The notes: generated by a model not told the origin, from the sequence alone. A DNA stretch of 35,434 bases from Bacteroidales bacterium (GCA_017454335.1 JAFTDE010000053.1:1-35434), one strand, 5' to 3'; shown: positions 15,263-24,815, numbered from the stretch's first letter. Numbers and translations: made by a program.

Positions 15263-17845
15263 ATGACCATGCGTTCCAGATACCTTGCCCTCCTGTGCGC
15301 CCTCCTGCTGCCGGTCCTCCCGGTCCGCACGGCGGCGCAGGCAGCACAGGACACCACCCGGACGGTTTCCAGCTCGGCCGAAGAGGTCCGCGTCACCCTC
15401 ACCAGCCTGCTGGATGAACTGCGCCAGTCGTACTCGGACGCCTTGATGTCCGATTCCCTGTTGATCAACAACCCGGAACGGCGGGAAGAGATGGCCCTGA
15501 TGGTGCGCTCGGCCGACGAGCTGACCATCCGGCTGTATTCCCAGCGGCCCGACTACACCTTCGACATGGCCTTCGCCCTGGAAAACGTGACGCGGGTGTA
15601 CAATGCCTTCCAGGAACAGATGGCCCTTCCCAGCAACTACCTGACGGACGCCCGCGCGGGACTCACCCGCTACACCCTGCTGGAACAGACCCTGCGGGAC
15701 ATGTACCTGAGCCATCCGGTGGATTCCCTGATATCCGAAGCCGATTCCCTGCTGCTGGCGGAATACACCCCGCCGGAGCCCCTCGGCCAGCAGGACCCGG
15801 AGAATGCGGTGCTGCTGGACAGCTGCCTGTACTATACCGGCGCCCTGACAACCCTGTACGGCAACGACACCTTCATGGCCCTGCAGGACAGCATCTATTT
15901 CGCGGAAACCAAGCAGCGGCTCAAAGAGGCCTACGAATACGCCCAGGCCAGCTATGCCGACAGCCAGAAGAACCGCTACATCGGCGGGAACCTGAACATC
16001 TCCCAGATCATCAAGAACTGGGACACCATCATCCCGGAGATCCGGAATGACCTGTACGTGCGCTACCACGCGGAAGATCCCCTGAATCCCGGCGCCTGGA
16101 ACGGCCAGTACGTGCTCTCCTACGCGAAAAGCATCCTGCTGATCCTGCTGCTGTGCCTGTTGGTAGCCGGAGCGGCCAGCTTCCTGGTGTACAAGTTCGT
16201 GCGTCCGGGCAAGATCCACTCCTTCCGGCCGCTGCTCGCCGCCATCCTCTGCACCCTGCTGTTCATCTTCGGCGTCGCCATCGTCAACGGCAACCAGGAC
16301 AACACCTACTGGCAGATGGCCTACAAGCTGCTGAAGCAGTTCGCCTGGCTGACCCTCGCGATCCTCGTTTCCCTGCTGATCCGCATCCGGGAAGCCCAGG
16401 CCAAACCGTCCCTGATCGTCTATCTGCCGACGCTGGTGCTGGCCTTCACCGCCATCCTGATGCGCGTGATCTTCCTGCCCGCCGGCGTGGTTCCGCTGGT
16501 GTTCCCGCCCGTGCTGCTGGTGTTCATCATCTGGCAGGCCGCAGCCAACCTCCATTACCGCAAACAGGTGGCCCGGACCGACCTGCGCTATCTGTGGGTG
16601 TCCGAGGGCGTCATGCTGGCCGTCTGCATCCTGTCCCTGTGCGGTTTTTCCATGATCGGCGTGCTGCTGCTGACCTTCTGGACCTTCCAGCTGGCCCTGC
16701 TGCACACCATCACCACCCTGTACTACCTGGTGATGCGCTACGCCGAGGTCCGCGTGGCCCGGAGAAAAGCCACCTACCACACGGAGAACCCCCTCCTGCC
16801 CCTGGAAGACAAGAACGCCTTCATCGAGGTCACCTGGCTGTACGACCTGCTGCGGATGGTGGTCGTTCCCCTCATCACCCTGCTGTCCTTCCCGCTGAGC
16901 ATCCAGCTGACCTCCCGCGCCTACCAGCTGTCCCTGACCGGGGAAACCTTCATGAAACAGCCCCTGATCCACTTCAGAGGCCTCGAGTCCATCACGCCCT
17001 TCAACATCCTGCTGGTGGTCGGACTCTTCTTCATCTTCCGCTACCTGATCCACCTGTGCAAGGGCCTGTCCCGGGTCATCAAGCTGCGCAACGTCATCGA
17101 GAAAAAGGGCGACAAGGCCGTCCCCATCAAGGAATCCGAGGTGAACATGAGCCTGACCAACACCCTCTTCTCGCTGATCGGCTGGCTGCTGTACCTGACC
17201 ATCATCTTCGCCATCCTGAGCATCCCGACCGCCGCCCTCACCGCCATCTCCACCGGTCTGGCCGCCGGTATCGGTTTCGCCCTCAAGGACCTGATCAACA
17301 ACTTCTTCTACGGCATCCAGCTGATGGCCGGACGCATCCGCGTGGGCGACAAGATCTCCTGCGACGGCGTGCGCGGCATCGTCAAGCGGGTGAGTTACCA
17401 GACCACCCAGGTCGAGGACGAAGACGGATCGCTGATCGCCTTCACCAACACCGACCTCTTCTCCAAGAACTTCCGGAACCTGAACGCCGGCAAGAACTAC
17501 GAACTGCTGAAGCTCCGCATCGGCATCAAGTACGGGACCAGCATCGCCAAGGCCCGGGACGTCATCCTCGAAGCCCTCGAGCCGCTCCGGACCAAGGATG
17601 CCAGCGGCCGGGACATCATGGACCCGAGTTTCCCGATCGAAGTGCGCTTCGACAGCCTCGGCGACAGCTCCGTCAACCTGATCGTGGCCCTGTATTCCAC
17701 GGTCGAGACGCACTACACCTTCCCTTCGCGCGCCATGGAAGCCATCTACGACGCCTTCTATGCCAACGGCATCGAGATTCCGTTCCCGCAGCGCGACGTC
17801 TATGTCAAATCCGTTCCCGAGAACAAGCAAAGCCCGACACCATGA
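15263..17845 (+). CDS. Large MscS-family mechanosensitive channel (860 aa)
   Basis: A signal peptide precedes a long periplasmic, mostly helical N-terminal region (about 25-285). Several transmembrane helices follow between about residues 290 and 690, then the MscS signature: a Gly/Ala-rich pore helix and cytoplasmic beta domain (TGLAAGIGFALKDLINN, GIQLMAGRIRVGDKI, VEDEDGSLIAFTNTDLFSKNFRN), then the alpha/beta C-terminal domain to about 850. E. coli MscS is 286 aa; this resembles the large MscK/YbdG-like members with periplasmic extensions. It should act as a tension-gated osmotic safety valve in the inner membrane. An ATG at 15269 is an alternative start. The stop overlaps the next ATG by 4 bp, so it heads an operon of glycan-degrading genes. 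Confidence 0.88.
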   Translation: MTMRSRYLALLCALLLPVLPVRTAAQAAQDTTRTVSSSAEEVRVTLTSLLDELRQSYSDALMSDSLLINNPERREEMALMVRSADELTIRLYSQRPDYTFDMAFALENVTRVYNAFQEQMALPSNYLTDARAGLTRYTLLEQTLRDMYLSHPVDSLISEADSLLLAEYTPPEPLGQQDPENAVLLDSCLYYTGALTTLYGNDTFMALQDSIYFAETKQRLKEAYEYAQASYADSQKNRYIGGNLNISQIIKNWDTIIPEIRNDLYVRYHAEDPLNPGAWNGQYVLSYAKSILLILLLCLLVAGAASFLVYKFVRPGKIHSFRPLLAAILCTLLFIFGVAIVNGNQDNTYWQMAYKLLKQFAWLTLAILVSLLIRIREAQAKPSLIVYLPTLVLAFTAILMRVIFLPAGVVPLVFPPVLLVFIIWQAAANLHYRKQVARTDLRYLWVSEGVMLAVCILSLCGFSMIGVLLLTFWTFQLALLHTITTLYYLVMRYAEVRVARRKATYHTENPLLPLEDKNAFIEVTWLYDLLRMVVVPLITLLSFPLSIQLTSRAYQLSLTGETFMKQPLIHFRGLESITPFNILLVVGLFFIFRYLIHLCKGLSRVIKLRNVIEKKGDKAVPIKESEVNMSLTNTLFSLIGWLLYLTIIFAILSIPTAALTAISTGLAAGIGFALKDLINNFFYGIQLMAGRIRVGDKISCDGVRGIVKRVSYQTTQVEDEDGSLIAFTNTDLFSKNFRNLNAGKNYELLKLRIGIKYGTSIAKARDVILEALEPLRTKDASGRDIMDPSFPIEVRFDSLGDSSVNLIVALYSTVETHYTFPSRAMEAIYDAFYANGIEIPFPQRDVYVKSVPENKQSPTP

Positions 17846-19281
17846 CGACCAAGTCCCTTCCCCTTATCCTGAGCCTCTGCCTCGCCCTGGCCGCCTGCGG
17901 CCGGCCGGATCCGCAGACCATCGTCCGTCTCGGCAGCGCCGAACCCGGCGCAGCCGTCATCCCCGACGACTATGTCGGCCTGAGCTACGAATCCAAGATG
18001 CTCGTCCCCGACGGGAACGGCCAGTATTATTTCAATGTGGAGAACAAGCCCCTCGTCACCCTCTTCCGGACCCTGGGCATCCGCAGCATCCGCATCGGCG
18101 GCAGCTCGACCGACAACCCGAACGACCCGCTGCCGTCCCTGGCGGACATCGACAACTTCTTCCGCTTCGCCCGCGAAGTGGGCGTGAAGGTCATCTACTC
18201 GGTGCGCCTGCGCGACGGGGATCCCGACTACGCCCGCAGCGTCGCCGCGCTGATCCAGAACAAATACAGCGACCGGCTGGACCTCTTCGCCATCGGCAAC
18301 GAGCCCGGATACTACAAGAACGCCTACGAAGAAGAGCTGAAGCCCCGCTGGGCGTCCATCCGCGAAGCCGTCAACAGCGCCTTCCCCGGCGCCCGCTTCT
18401 GCGCCCCGGACGACAACCCCAACCCGCCGCTGTGCAGCTTCATGCTGGACAACTTCGGCAGCCACATCGGCCTGCTGACCATGCACTACTACCCCGGCGA
18501 CTGCGCCTACACCAATCCCTTCAAGGTCCAGGACGTCAGCGAACTGATCCCCTTCGACCCCGCGGTCAAGCGCGAACTGCTGCTCTCTGACGATCTGCAT
18601 CCCAAGTACGAAGGGGTCCTGAAGCGCATGGCTCCCGTTTTCGAGCGCGCCCCCTACCGCCTTAGCGAGACCAACAGCATCTGGTACGGCGGGCTCAAGG
18701 ACGCCTCGGACAGCTACGCCTCCGCCCTCTGGGCCCTGGACTACATGTACTGGTGGGCCAGCCGGGGATCGGCCGGCATCAACTTCCACACCGGCGACTA
18801 TGTCGGCGGGGGTGACGGCACCGTCGTGTCGCGCTACGCCACCTTCGTCACCGAAGGCGACGGATTCGACGTCCGCCCGATCAGCTATGCCCTCAAGGCC
18901 TTCGGCGAAGGCGCCAAAGGGACGCTCGTGCCGGTACAGATCGACGGCGAGACCGACCGGATCGACGCCTATGCCGCCGTCCGCGCCGGGACCGTCAGCA
19001 TCACCCTGATCAACCGCCGCTACGGCGACGAAGCCCAGCCCCGCACCGTCTCCATCGACCTGGGCGCCTGCACCCCGGCCGGCAAGGCCAGCGTCCTGCG
19101 CCTGGAAGCGGAGGGCAACGACACGGCCGCCCGCACGGGCGTCACGCTGGGCCGCGTCCCGATCCGTCCCGACGGGACCTGGGACCATCCCGTGCGCGAG
19201 ACCCTGCGTCCCGCCAAGGGCAGCCTGACCATCACCCTGAAACCGGCCTCCGCCGCCGTCATCACCCTTCCCGTAAAATAA
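17842..19281 (+). CDS. GH79-like lipoprotein glycosidase (479 aa)
   Basis: A lipoprotein signal ends at LAAC (Cys19). A TIM barrel (about 40-380) carries IRSIRIGGSSTDN, the acid/base Glu154 in AIGNEPGYY and the probable nucleophile Glu276 in YRLSETNS. This is the GH79 (clan A; beta-glucuronidase/heparanase-like) pattern. A C-terminal beta-sandwich (about 385-479) follows. The likely action is removal of glucuronic acid or its methyl ether from a polysaccharide at the outer surface; the sugar specificity is inferred from family. Translation is coupled to the MscS gene by an ATGA overlap, and the GH2/GH141-like gene follows 6 bp later. The start is fixed by the signal peptide and the overlap; the open frame extends further upstream without coding meaning. 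Confidence 0.85.
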   Translation: MTTKSLPLILSLCLALAACGRPDPQTIVRLGSAEPGAAVIPDDYVGLSYESKMLVPDGNGQYYFNVENKPLVTLFRTLGIRSIRIGGSSTDNPNDPLPSLADIDNFFRFAREVGVKVIYSVRLRDGDPDYARSVAALIQNKYSDRLDLFAIGNEPGYYKNAYEEELKPRWASIREAVNSAFPGARFCAPDDNPNPPLCSFMLDNFGSHIGLLTMHYYPGDCAYTNPFKVQDVSELIPFDPAVKRELLLSDDLHPKYEGVLKRMAPVFERAPYRLSETNSIWYGGLKDASDSYASALWALDYMYWWASRGSAGINFHTGDYVGGGDGTVVSRYATFVTEGDGFDVRPISYALKAFGEGAKGTLVPVQIDGETDRIDAYAAVRAGTVSITLINRRYGDEAQPRTVSIDLGACTPAGKASVLRLEAEGNDTAARTGVTLGRVPIRPDGTWDHPVRETLRPAKGSLTITLKPASAAVITLPVK

Positions 19282-19287
19282 AGCGCC

Positions 19288-22200
19288 ATGAAACGACAGC
19301 TCCTGATACTCACCCTGCTGGCGGCCGGCCTCCTGTCCGCCGGAGCCCAGCCCCGCCAGGACCGGACCCTGTCTGACGGCTGGACCATCAAGCCCATCAC
19401 CCGGACCGCCAAGGGTTTCGTCGGCGACCCCGTCACGCTGCCGCACACCTGGAATACCTGGTACATGCCCGACACCCTCTGGTACAACCGCGAGATGATG
19501 GTGTACCAGCGCACGCTCGAGCGCACCCCGGACATGGACGGCAAGCGCGTCTATCTGTATTTCGAGGGCGCCAACAGCGTCATGGACCTGTTCGTCAACC
19601 AGCGCCAGGCCGGCGAGCACAAGGGCGGATACACCGCCTGCTGCTTCGAGATCACGGACTACCTGCACGCCGGGACCAACCAGATCGAGGTCTGGGTCAG
19701 CAACGCCTACCGCAGCGACGTGCTGCCGATCAGCGGCGACTTCAACGTCTGCGGCGGCCTGCACCGACCCGTGCACCTGATCGTCACCGGCCGCGACTGC
19801 ATCTCTCCCCTCTTCTACGCCTCCCCGGGCCTGCTGGTCCGCCAGGACAAGGTCTCCGCCCAGCGCGCCGAACTGCGCGCCGAGACCATCCTCTCGCTGG
19901 GCGGCGGGAACAGCCTGGACGACTACAGCCTCCGCACCACCGTGCGGGACGCCTCCGGAGCCGTCGTGGCCAGCGCCTCCTCACTGCTGTCCCGCATCGC
20001 CCCCCGCAAGGACGACAAGGGCCTGTGGCACGCCGTGCTGCCCCTGCAAGTCGATCATCCGCACCTTTGGGACGGCAAGGCCGACCCCTACCTGTACACC
20101 GTCACCACCGCGCTGTACCGCGGCGAGACCCTGCTGGACCAGGTCAGCGAACAGACCGGCCTGCGCTACTTCCACGTCGATCCCGACCGGGGTTTCTTCC
20201 TGAACGGGCACTATCTCGACCTGGTCGGCTGCTGCCGGCACGAGGACATGGAAGGACGCGGCAGCGCCCTGACGATGGAGGACTACGAGCGCGACTTCGC
20301 CCTGATCCGCGAACTGGGCGCCACCGCCATGCGCCTGGCGCACTACCCCCACGGCGAACCCGTCTACGAACTGGCGGACCGCGACGGCATCATCCTGATG
20401 ACCGAAATCCCCCTCTGCGGCCCCGGCGGATACGGATACACCGGATACCTGGACAAGGTGCAGGAAAACGCCCGCGAGGTGCTGCAGGAACTGGTCTATC
20501 AGAAATTCAACCACCCCAGCATCGTGTTCTGGGGCATCTTCAACGAGATCCTCGTGAACGACGGCCGCTTCGAACAGTACGACGACCCCATCCCCTTCAT
20601 CAAGGAACTCAACGCCCTCTACCACGCCTGCGATCCGTCCCGCCTGACCACCTTCGCGACCTGCGTCGAGCAGAGCCACTACCTGGACTGCGCCGACCTG
20701 ATCGCATGGAACAAGTATTTCGGATGGTATGGCGACGGCGCCCGTGACGCCGGGGCCTTCTTCGACCAGGCCCGCGCCGAGGCGAACGGCAAGCCCGTCG
20801 GCGTATCCGAATACGGTGCGGGCGGCAGCGCCCTGCACCACCAGTGGCCCCTGGACAAGGCGGCCCGCCCCAGCGGGCGCTACCATCCCGAAGAGGCCCA
20901 GGCAGACTGCCACGAAGGCAACTGGGAGGCCTTCAGCGAGCGTCCCTGGCTGTGGTCCAAGTTCGTCTGGGTCTTCGCCGACTTCCCCTCCGCCATCCGG
21001 CACGAGGGCGACCGCGACGGCATCAACGACAAGGGCCTGCTGACCCGCGACCGCCAGACCAAGAAAGACGCCTTCTACTTCTACAAGGCCAACTGGAACC
21101 CCGAACCGATGGTGTACATCTCCGCCCGCCGCTTCACGCAGCGGACAGAACCCGTCACAGACGTGCGCGTGTACAGCAACCTGCCCTCCGCGACGCTGTA
21201 CCTGAACGGCAAGTCCCTCGGGACGGCCAAAAAGGACAAACTCAACCGCATCATCTGGGAGGGCGTGCGCCTGCGTCCCGGCGAGAACGAAATCATCGTC
21301 CAGGGCCGCAGCGGCCGCCAGACCCTCGCCGATACCTGCCGCTGGGTCCTCTTCCAGCAGGGTCCCGAAGCCACGGCGCTCGAGGGACCCGTGACCGTCA
21401 TCCCGGCGACCCCCGCGACCCTGACCCAGGCCCTTGCCCAGGCCGCCAAGGCCGTCCGGCAGCCCCGCAACGTCGTGGTGGAACTCGCTGACGGCAGCTA
21501 CGAACTGTCCGAGCCCATCGTGCTGGACGAACGCTACAGCCCGCGCGAAGGCTTCCGCCTCGTCTTCCGGCCCGCCGAAGGCGCCGCGCCCGTGATCAGC
21601 GGCGGCCGGAAGGTCAGCGGATGGACCCGCGTCGAGGGCAATCTGTGGAAAGCCCCGTTCGCCTGCGACCACAAGGTTCGCACGATGATCGTGGACGGAC
21701 AGCGCGCCCTGATGGCCCAGGCCTCCGTCCAGAGCGACGGACTGGGCGTATCGGAGCGCTTCCCCATCAGCGGGAACGAATCCTGGGCCTTCGGCGCCGG
21801 ACAGGGCGTCGCGGGCATACGCCTGGCCGCCAACCCGCAGATCTGCGAATTCCGCAACCCCGGGGACGTCGAGCTGGTCCAGAGCAAGACCTGGACGGAG
21901 AAGATCCTCTGCCTCGAATCGGTCCAGCGCCAGGCCGACGGCAGCTACGTCGCCCGCCTGCAGCAGCCGCTCGGCGCCATCATCAACTCGATGGCCTGGG
22001 CCGGCAAGATCGACTACCGCGGCAAATTCCACCTGCGCAACGCCTTCGAACTGCTGGACGAACCCGGCGAATTCTACTTCGACCGCAGCGCCCAGACCCT
22101 CTACTACATGAGCGACGGGCGTGACGTCAACGAAATGGAAATCGTCGTCCCGCGCAGCGAGGGCCTGCTCCGCCTGTACGGCAGCTCGAACGCCAGCCGC

Positions 22201-23247
22201 ATCCGCGGCATCGCCTTCGAGGGCATCACCTTCGCCTACGACGCCTGGAACCTGATGGAGCTCGAGGGATCGCGCGGATTCGGCGGCATCCAGAGCCTCG
22301 GCCTCGCGACCCGCTACATCCCCGACGGCAACTGGCATCCGACCAAATACAACAGCTGCGGCGTGCCGCCGGGCTGCATCGACATCCGCAACGCCTGCGA
22401 CGTCAGCATCGAGCGCTGCCGCTTCGAGCACCTGGGCTGCGCCACGGCCATCGCGATGACCAACGACGTGCAGTGCGCCCGCATCGTCGGCAACGTCTTC
22501 CAGGACATCCTGGGCAACTCGCTGACCGTCGGCCATCCCCAGCACTACGAGATCGGGGACGGCGAAGGCGTCTTCCCGCCGGGGGTCGAGGGGCTGTGCC
22601 AGGACATCCTGGTCAGCAACAACTACGTCCGCAACGTCTGCCTGGACTTCCGTCAGGTGGAAGTGATGGTGGGATTCTTCGTCCGGCGCGTCCAGTTCCT
22701 GCACAACGACATCCAGTACTGCCCGTACGGGGCCATCGCGCTCGGATGGTGGTGGGGCAACGCCGAGATTCCCGAATCCACCGTGGCCGGGGACAACGTA
22801 ATCAGCTTCAACCGCATCGGCAATACGCACCAGCTGCTGAGCGACGGCGGGGCCATCTACGTGCTGGGCCGCCAGCCGCGCTCGGTGATGGAAGGCAACT
22901 ACGTCTTCTCCTCGCCGCGCAGCCTCTACCCCGACGACGGCTCGTCCGGCTGGGACATCCACCACAACTTCGTCAACACCACCTACAAGGCCTGGCTGCA
23001 CATCGCCAGCGACCGCGACTACGACATCCGTGTCTATGACAACTACGTCAAGGACAACTACCTGATCAACGACGGCGTGGGCGTCCAGGTCCTGCGGACC
23101 GAGAACTTCCGCAACCGTCCGTTCAGCCAGACCGCACTGGACATCGCGGAGCGCGCCGGCATCGAGGCGGCCTACCGGGACATCGTCCCCGGGCAGGAAC
23201 CGCCGGTGATGCGCATCGCGCCCGACTTTCACATAGAAAAATGGTAA
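19288..23247 (+). CDS. GH2 + GH141-like beta-helix fusion enzyme (1319 aa)
   Basis: A signal peptide (1-20) precedes a GH2 module: sugar-binding domain (about 25-170), Ig-like domain (about 175-295), TIM barrel (about 300-600) with acid/base Glu420 in WGIFNEI and nucleophile Glu508 in VSEYGAGG, then a DUF4982-like domain (about 605-690). From about residue 701 a second module begins: VELADGSYELSEPIVL, GAAPVISGGRKVSGW, then WKAPF and RTMIVDGQRALMAQ, followed by right-handed parallel beta-helix rungs to residue 1319. That opening is characteristic of GH141-type proteins (alpha-L-fucosidase or xylanase). The protein therefore probably removes two different sugars from the same side chain. It is the third gene of the MscS operon; the next gene overlaps or abuts its stop. 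Both catalytic glutamates of the GH2 half are present. Confidence 0.85.
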   Translation: MKRQLLILTLLAAGLLSAGAQPRQDRTLSDGWTIKPITRTAKGFVGDPVTLPHTWNTWYMPDTLWYNREMMVYQRTLERTPDMDGKRVYLYFEGANSVMDLFVNQRQAGEHKGGYTACCFEITDYLHAGTNQIEVWVSNAYRSDVLPISGDFNVCGGLHRPVHLIVTGRDCISPLFYASPGLLVRQDKVSAQRAELRAETILSLGGGNSLDDYSLRTTVRDASGAVVASASSLLSRIAPRKDDKGLWHAVLPLQVDHPHLWDGKADPYLYTVTTALYRGETLLDQVSEQTGLRYFHVDPDRGFFLNGHYLDLVGCCRHEDMEGRGSALTMEDYERDFALIRELGATAMRLAHYPHGEPVYELADRDGIILMTEIPLCGPGGYGYTGYLDKVQENAREVLQELVYQKFNHPSIVFWGIFNEILVNDGRFEQYDDPIPFIKELNALYHACDPSRLTTFATCVEQSHYLDCADLIAWNKYFGWYGDGARDAGAFFDQARAEANGKPVGVSEYGAGGSALHHQWPLDKAARPSGRYHPEEAQADCHEGNWEAFSERPWLWSKFVWVFADFPSAIRHEGDRDGINDKGLLTRDRQTKKDAFYFYKANWNPEPMVYISARRFTQRTEPVTDVRVYSNLPSATLYLNGKSLGTAKKDKLNRIIWEGVRLRPGENEIIVQGRSGRQTLADTCRWVLFQQGPEATALEGPVTVIPATPATLTQALAQAAKAVRQPRNVVVELADGSYELSEPIVLDERYSPREGFRLVFRPAEGAAPVISGGRKVSGWTRVEGNLWKAPFACDHKVRTMIVDGQRALMAQASVQSDGLGVSERFPISGNESWAFGAGQGVAGIRLAANPQICEFRNPGDVELVQSKTWTEKILCLESVQRQADGSYVARLQQPLGAIINSMAWAGKIDYRGKFHLRNAFELLDEPGEFYFDRSAQTLYYMSDGRDVNEMEIVVPRSEGLLRLYGSSNASRIRGIAFEGITFAYDAWNLMELEGSRGFGGIQSLGLATRYIPDGNWHPTKYNSCGVPPGCIDIRNACDVSIERCRFEHLGCATAIAMTNDVQCARIVGNVFQDILGNSLTVGHPQHYEIGDGEGVFPPGVEGLCQDILVSNNYVRNVCLDFRQVEVMVGFFVRRVQFLHNDIQYCPYGAIALGWWWGNAEIPESTVAGDNVISFNRIGNTHQLLSDGGAIYVLGRQPRSVMEGNYVFSSPRSLYPDDGSSGWDIHHNFVNTTYKAWLHIASDRDYDIRVYDNYVKDNYLINDGVGVQVLRTENFRNRPFSQTALDIAERAGIEAAYRDIVPGQEPPVMRIAPDFHIEKW

Positions 23248-23252
23248 ACATC

Positions 23253-23855
23253 ATGAAAAAAGCATTAGCATTATTACTTGCATGCACCCTGCTGCCGCTG
23301 TGCAGCTGCCACTTCGTCGAGCCGAAGAAGAACGACGAGGTGGACGTGGTCGCCCACCTGGTCGTCCCGACCCAACTGTCCGAATGCCTGGAGTTCTACG
23401 CCGTCTATGAGGACTTCGAGGGCAATGCCGACTCGACCAAGATCCAGTTCCAGTCGATGACCGAATCCGAAGGCATCAGCTACGTCATCTATGAATCCGC
23501 CCTGTTCAAGACCAGCGAGGTCGGGGCCAGCTGCAAGATCGGCTTCGTCGCCCGCTACCGGACGGACATCGAATGGACGGCCCCCACCTACGAGGCGCGC
23601 GTCATCATCGGCGCCGCCGCGGTGGACTTCTACAACGGCACCGTGCTGGACTACCTGTCGCAGGCCTACGCCAATTTCGACCAGCAGACCCTGTCGACCT
23701 GCGATCCGGAATTCATCCTGGAGGAAATGGAAAACAAGTGGCGCGGCGCCGGCAAGGCCTTCGGCTTCGGCACCAAGTGGGATGAGACCTACGGACTGCT
23801 GGCCACTTCGGACGGCGAGGTGAACGTTCCCGAATCCTTCTGGCCGAACCTATGA
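23253..23855 (+). CDS. Lipoprotein of unknown function (200 aa)
   Basis: The start at 23253 gives a compact lipoprotein signal ending at LCSC (Cys19 from this start). An in-frame ATG at 23241 overlaps the previous stop and would add four residues. The signal peptide uses AT-rich codons (GCATTAGCATTA...), unlike the GC-rich remainder. The mature part looks like one or two beta-sandwich domains with acidic patches (DEVDVVAHLVVP, ECLEFYAVYEDFEG), and no family is recognised. It lies between the GH2/GH141-like fusion and an esterase and overlaps the esterase start by 4 bp (ATGA), so it belongs to the operon. It might be a surface glycan-binding protein, by position only. Confidence 0.7.
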   Translation: MKKALALLLACTLLPLCSCHFVEPKKNDEVDVVAHLVVPTQLSECLEFYAVYEDFEGNADSTKIQFQSMTESEGISYVIYESALFKTSEVGASCKIGFVARYRTDIEWTAPTYEARVIIGAAAVDFYNGTVLDYLSQAYANFDQQTLSTCDPEFILEEMENKWRGAGKAFGFGTKWDETYGLLATSDGEVNVPESFWPNL

Positions 23856-24814
23856 AACGCATCCTGATCGTCATGGCAGCACTGATCGCGGGAGCGGCGG
23901 CGCTCTCCCCTTCCGCCGGGGCGCAGACGGCGGTGCGGATGGACGGAGGTCTTCCGCGGGTGGATCTCTGGAAGCCCGGGCACATGCCCAATTCGAAGGG
24001 CCTGAACCTGCCCGATTCCGTGGCCCGGAACCGGACCTGGCGCATCGGCATGCCGCGGATCTACGTCTACCAGCCCGGTCCCGAGGACCGCAGCCGGACC
24101 GCCGTGCTGGTGATTCCCGGCGGCGGATACGCCAAGCAGGCCTACGAGACGGCGGGTGACGCCATTGCCAAATGGCTGAACGGCATCGGCGTGACGGCCT
24201 TCGTGCTGATCCACCGCCTGCCCAATTCCCCGGACTTGATCGACGGCAGCCTGGCGCCGACCCAGGACGCCCAGCGGGCCCTGCGCTACATCCGCCACCA
24301 TGCGGAGGAATTCGGGATCGATCCGCAGCGCATCGGGGTGATGGGCTGCAGCTCCGGCGGGCACGTGTCGGCCTGCGTTTCCACGATCGGCGAGGACTGG
24401 AGCGCCGTGGGGGACGAGCTGGACGCCGAGCGTTTCCGGCCCGATTTCGCCATCCTGATCAGCCCGGTCATCTCGCTGCAGGACCCGATCGCGAACGTCG
24501 GCAGCCGGGATATGCTGCTGGGCGAGCGCAAGAACGATCCGGCCCTGCGCACGCGCTTCTCGATGGACGAGCAGGTGACGGCGGCCAATCCCCCGACCCT
24601 GTTCATCCACGCGGCGAACGACACCTCCGTCCCGCAGCAGAACAGCATCCGGATGTACAACGCCCTGGTCGATGCCGGGGTGCGCGGATCCTCGCTGCAC
24701 ATCTTCCCGCACGGCGGGCACGCCATCGCGCTGCGCCGCCAGCCCGGCTCGACAGCCGTCTGGCCTGAGATCGCCGAGATGTGGATGAAGGAAATCGGGG
24801 TGCTGGAATTCTAG
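23852..24814 (+). CDS. Secreted alpha/beta-hydrolase esterase, acetyl-xylan-esterase-like (320 aa)
   Basis: A signal peptide (about 1-24) precedes a BD-FAE/HSL-like alpha/beta hydrolase. The oxyanion motif is PGGGYAKQ (89-96), the nucleophile Ser167 in GCSSGG, the acid Asp257 in HAANDTSVP and the base His290 in HGGHAIAL. Proteins of this type remove acetyl or feruloyl groups from plant polysaccharides. It is the last gene of the MscS/GH79/GH2-GH141 operon and overlaps the lipoprotein gene by 4 bp. The gene converges with the aldo/keto reductase gene, whose stop is 1 bp away, leaving no room for a separate terminator. Confidence 0.87.
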   Translation: MKRILIVMAALIAGAAALSPSAGAQTAVRMDGGLPRVDLWKPGHMPNSKGLNLPDSVARNRTWRIGMPRIYVYQPGPEDRSRTAVLVIPGGGYAKQAYETAGDAIAKWLNGIGVTAFVLIHRLPNSPDLIDGSLAPTQDAQRALRYIRHHAEEFGIDPQRIGVMGCSSGGHVSACVSTIGEDWSAVGDELDAERFRPDFAILISPVISLQDPIANVGSRDMLLGERKNDPALRTRFSMDEQVTAANPPTLFIHAANDTSVPQQNSIRMYNALVDAGVRGSSLHIFPHGGHAIALRRQPGSTAVWPEIAEMWMKEIGVLEF

Positions 24815-24815
24815 A

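Noticed and set aside
15092-17830. Long minus-strand open frame opposite the MscS gene
   Set aside because: Gln/Glu/Gly-rich antisense shadow of a GC-rich gene; the plus strand encodes a clear MscS channel.
16153-17841. Upstream extension of the GH79-like reading frame
   Set aside because: The frame is open through the MscS gene, but the lipoprotein signal at 17842 and the ATGA overlap define the start; the upstream residues are a frame-shadow of MscS.
19981-23232. Long minus-strand open frame opposite the GH2-GH141-like gene
   Set aside because: Antisense shadow; no motifs, while the plus strand has both GH2 catalytic glutamates and beta-helix rungs.
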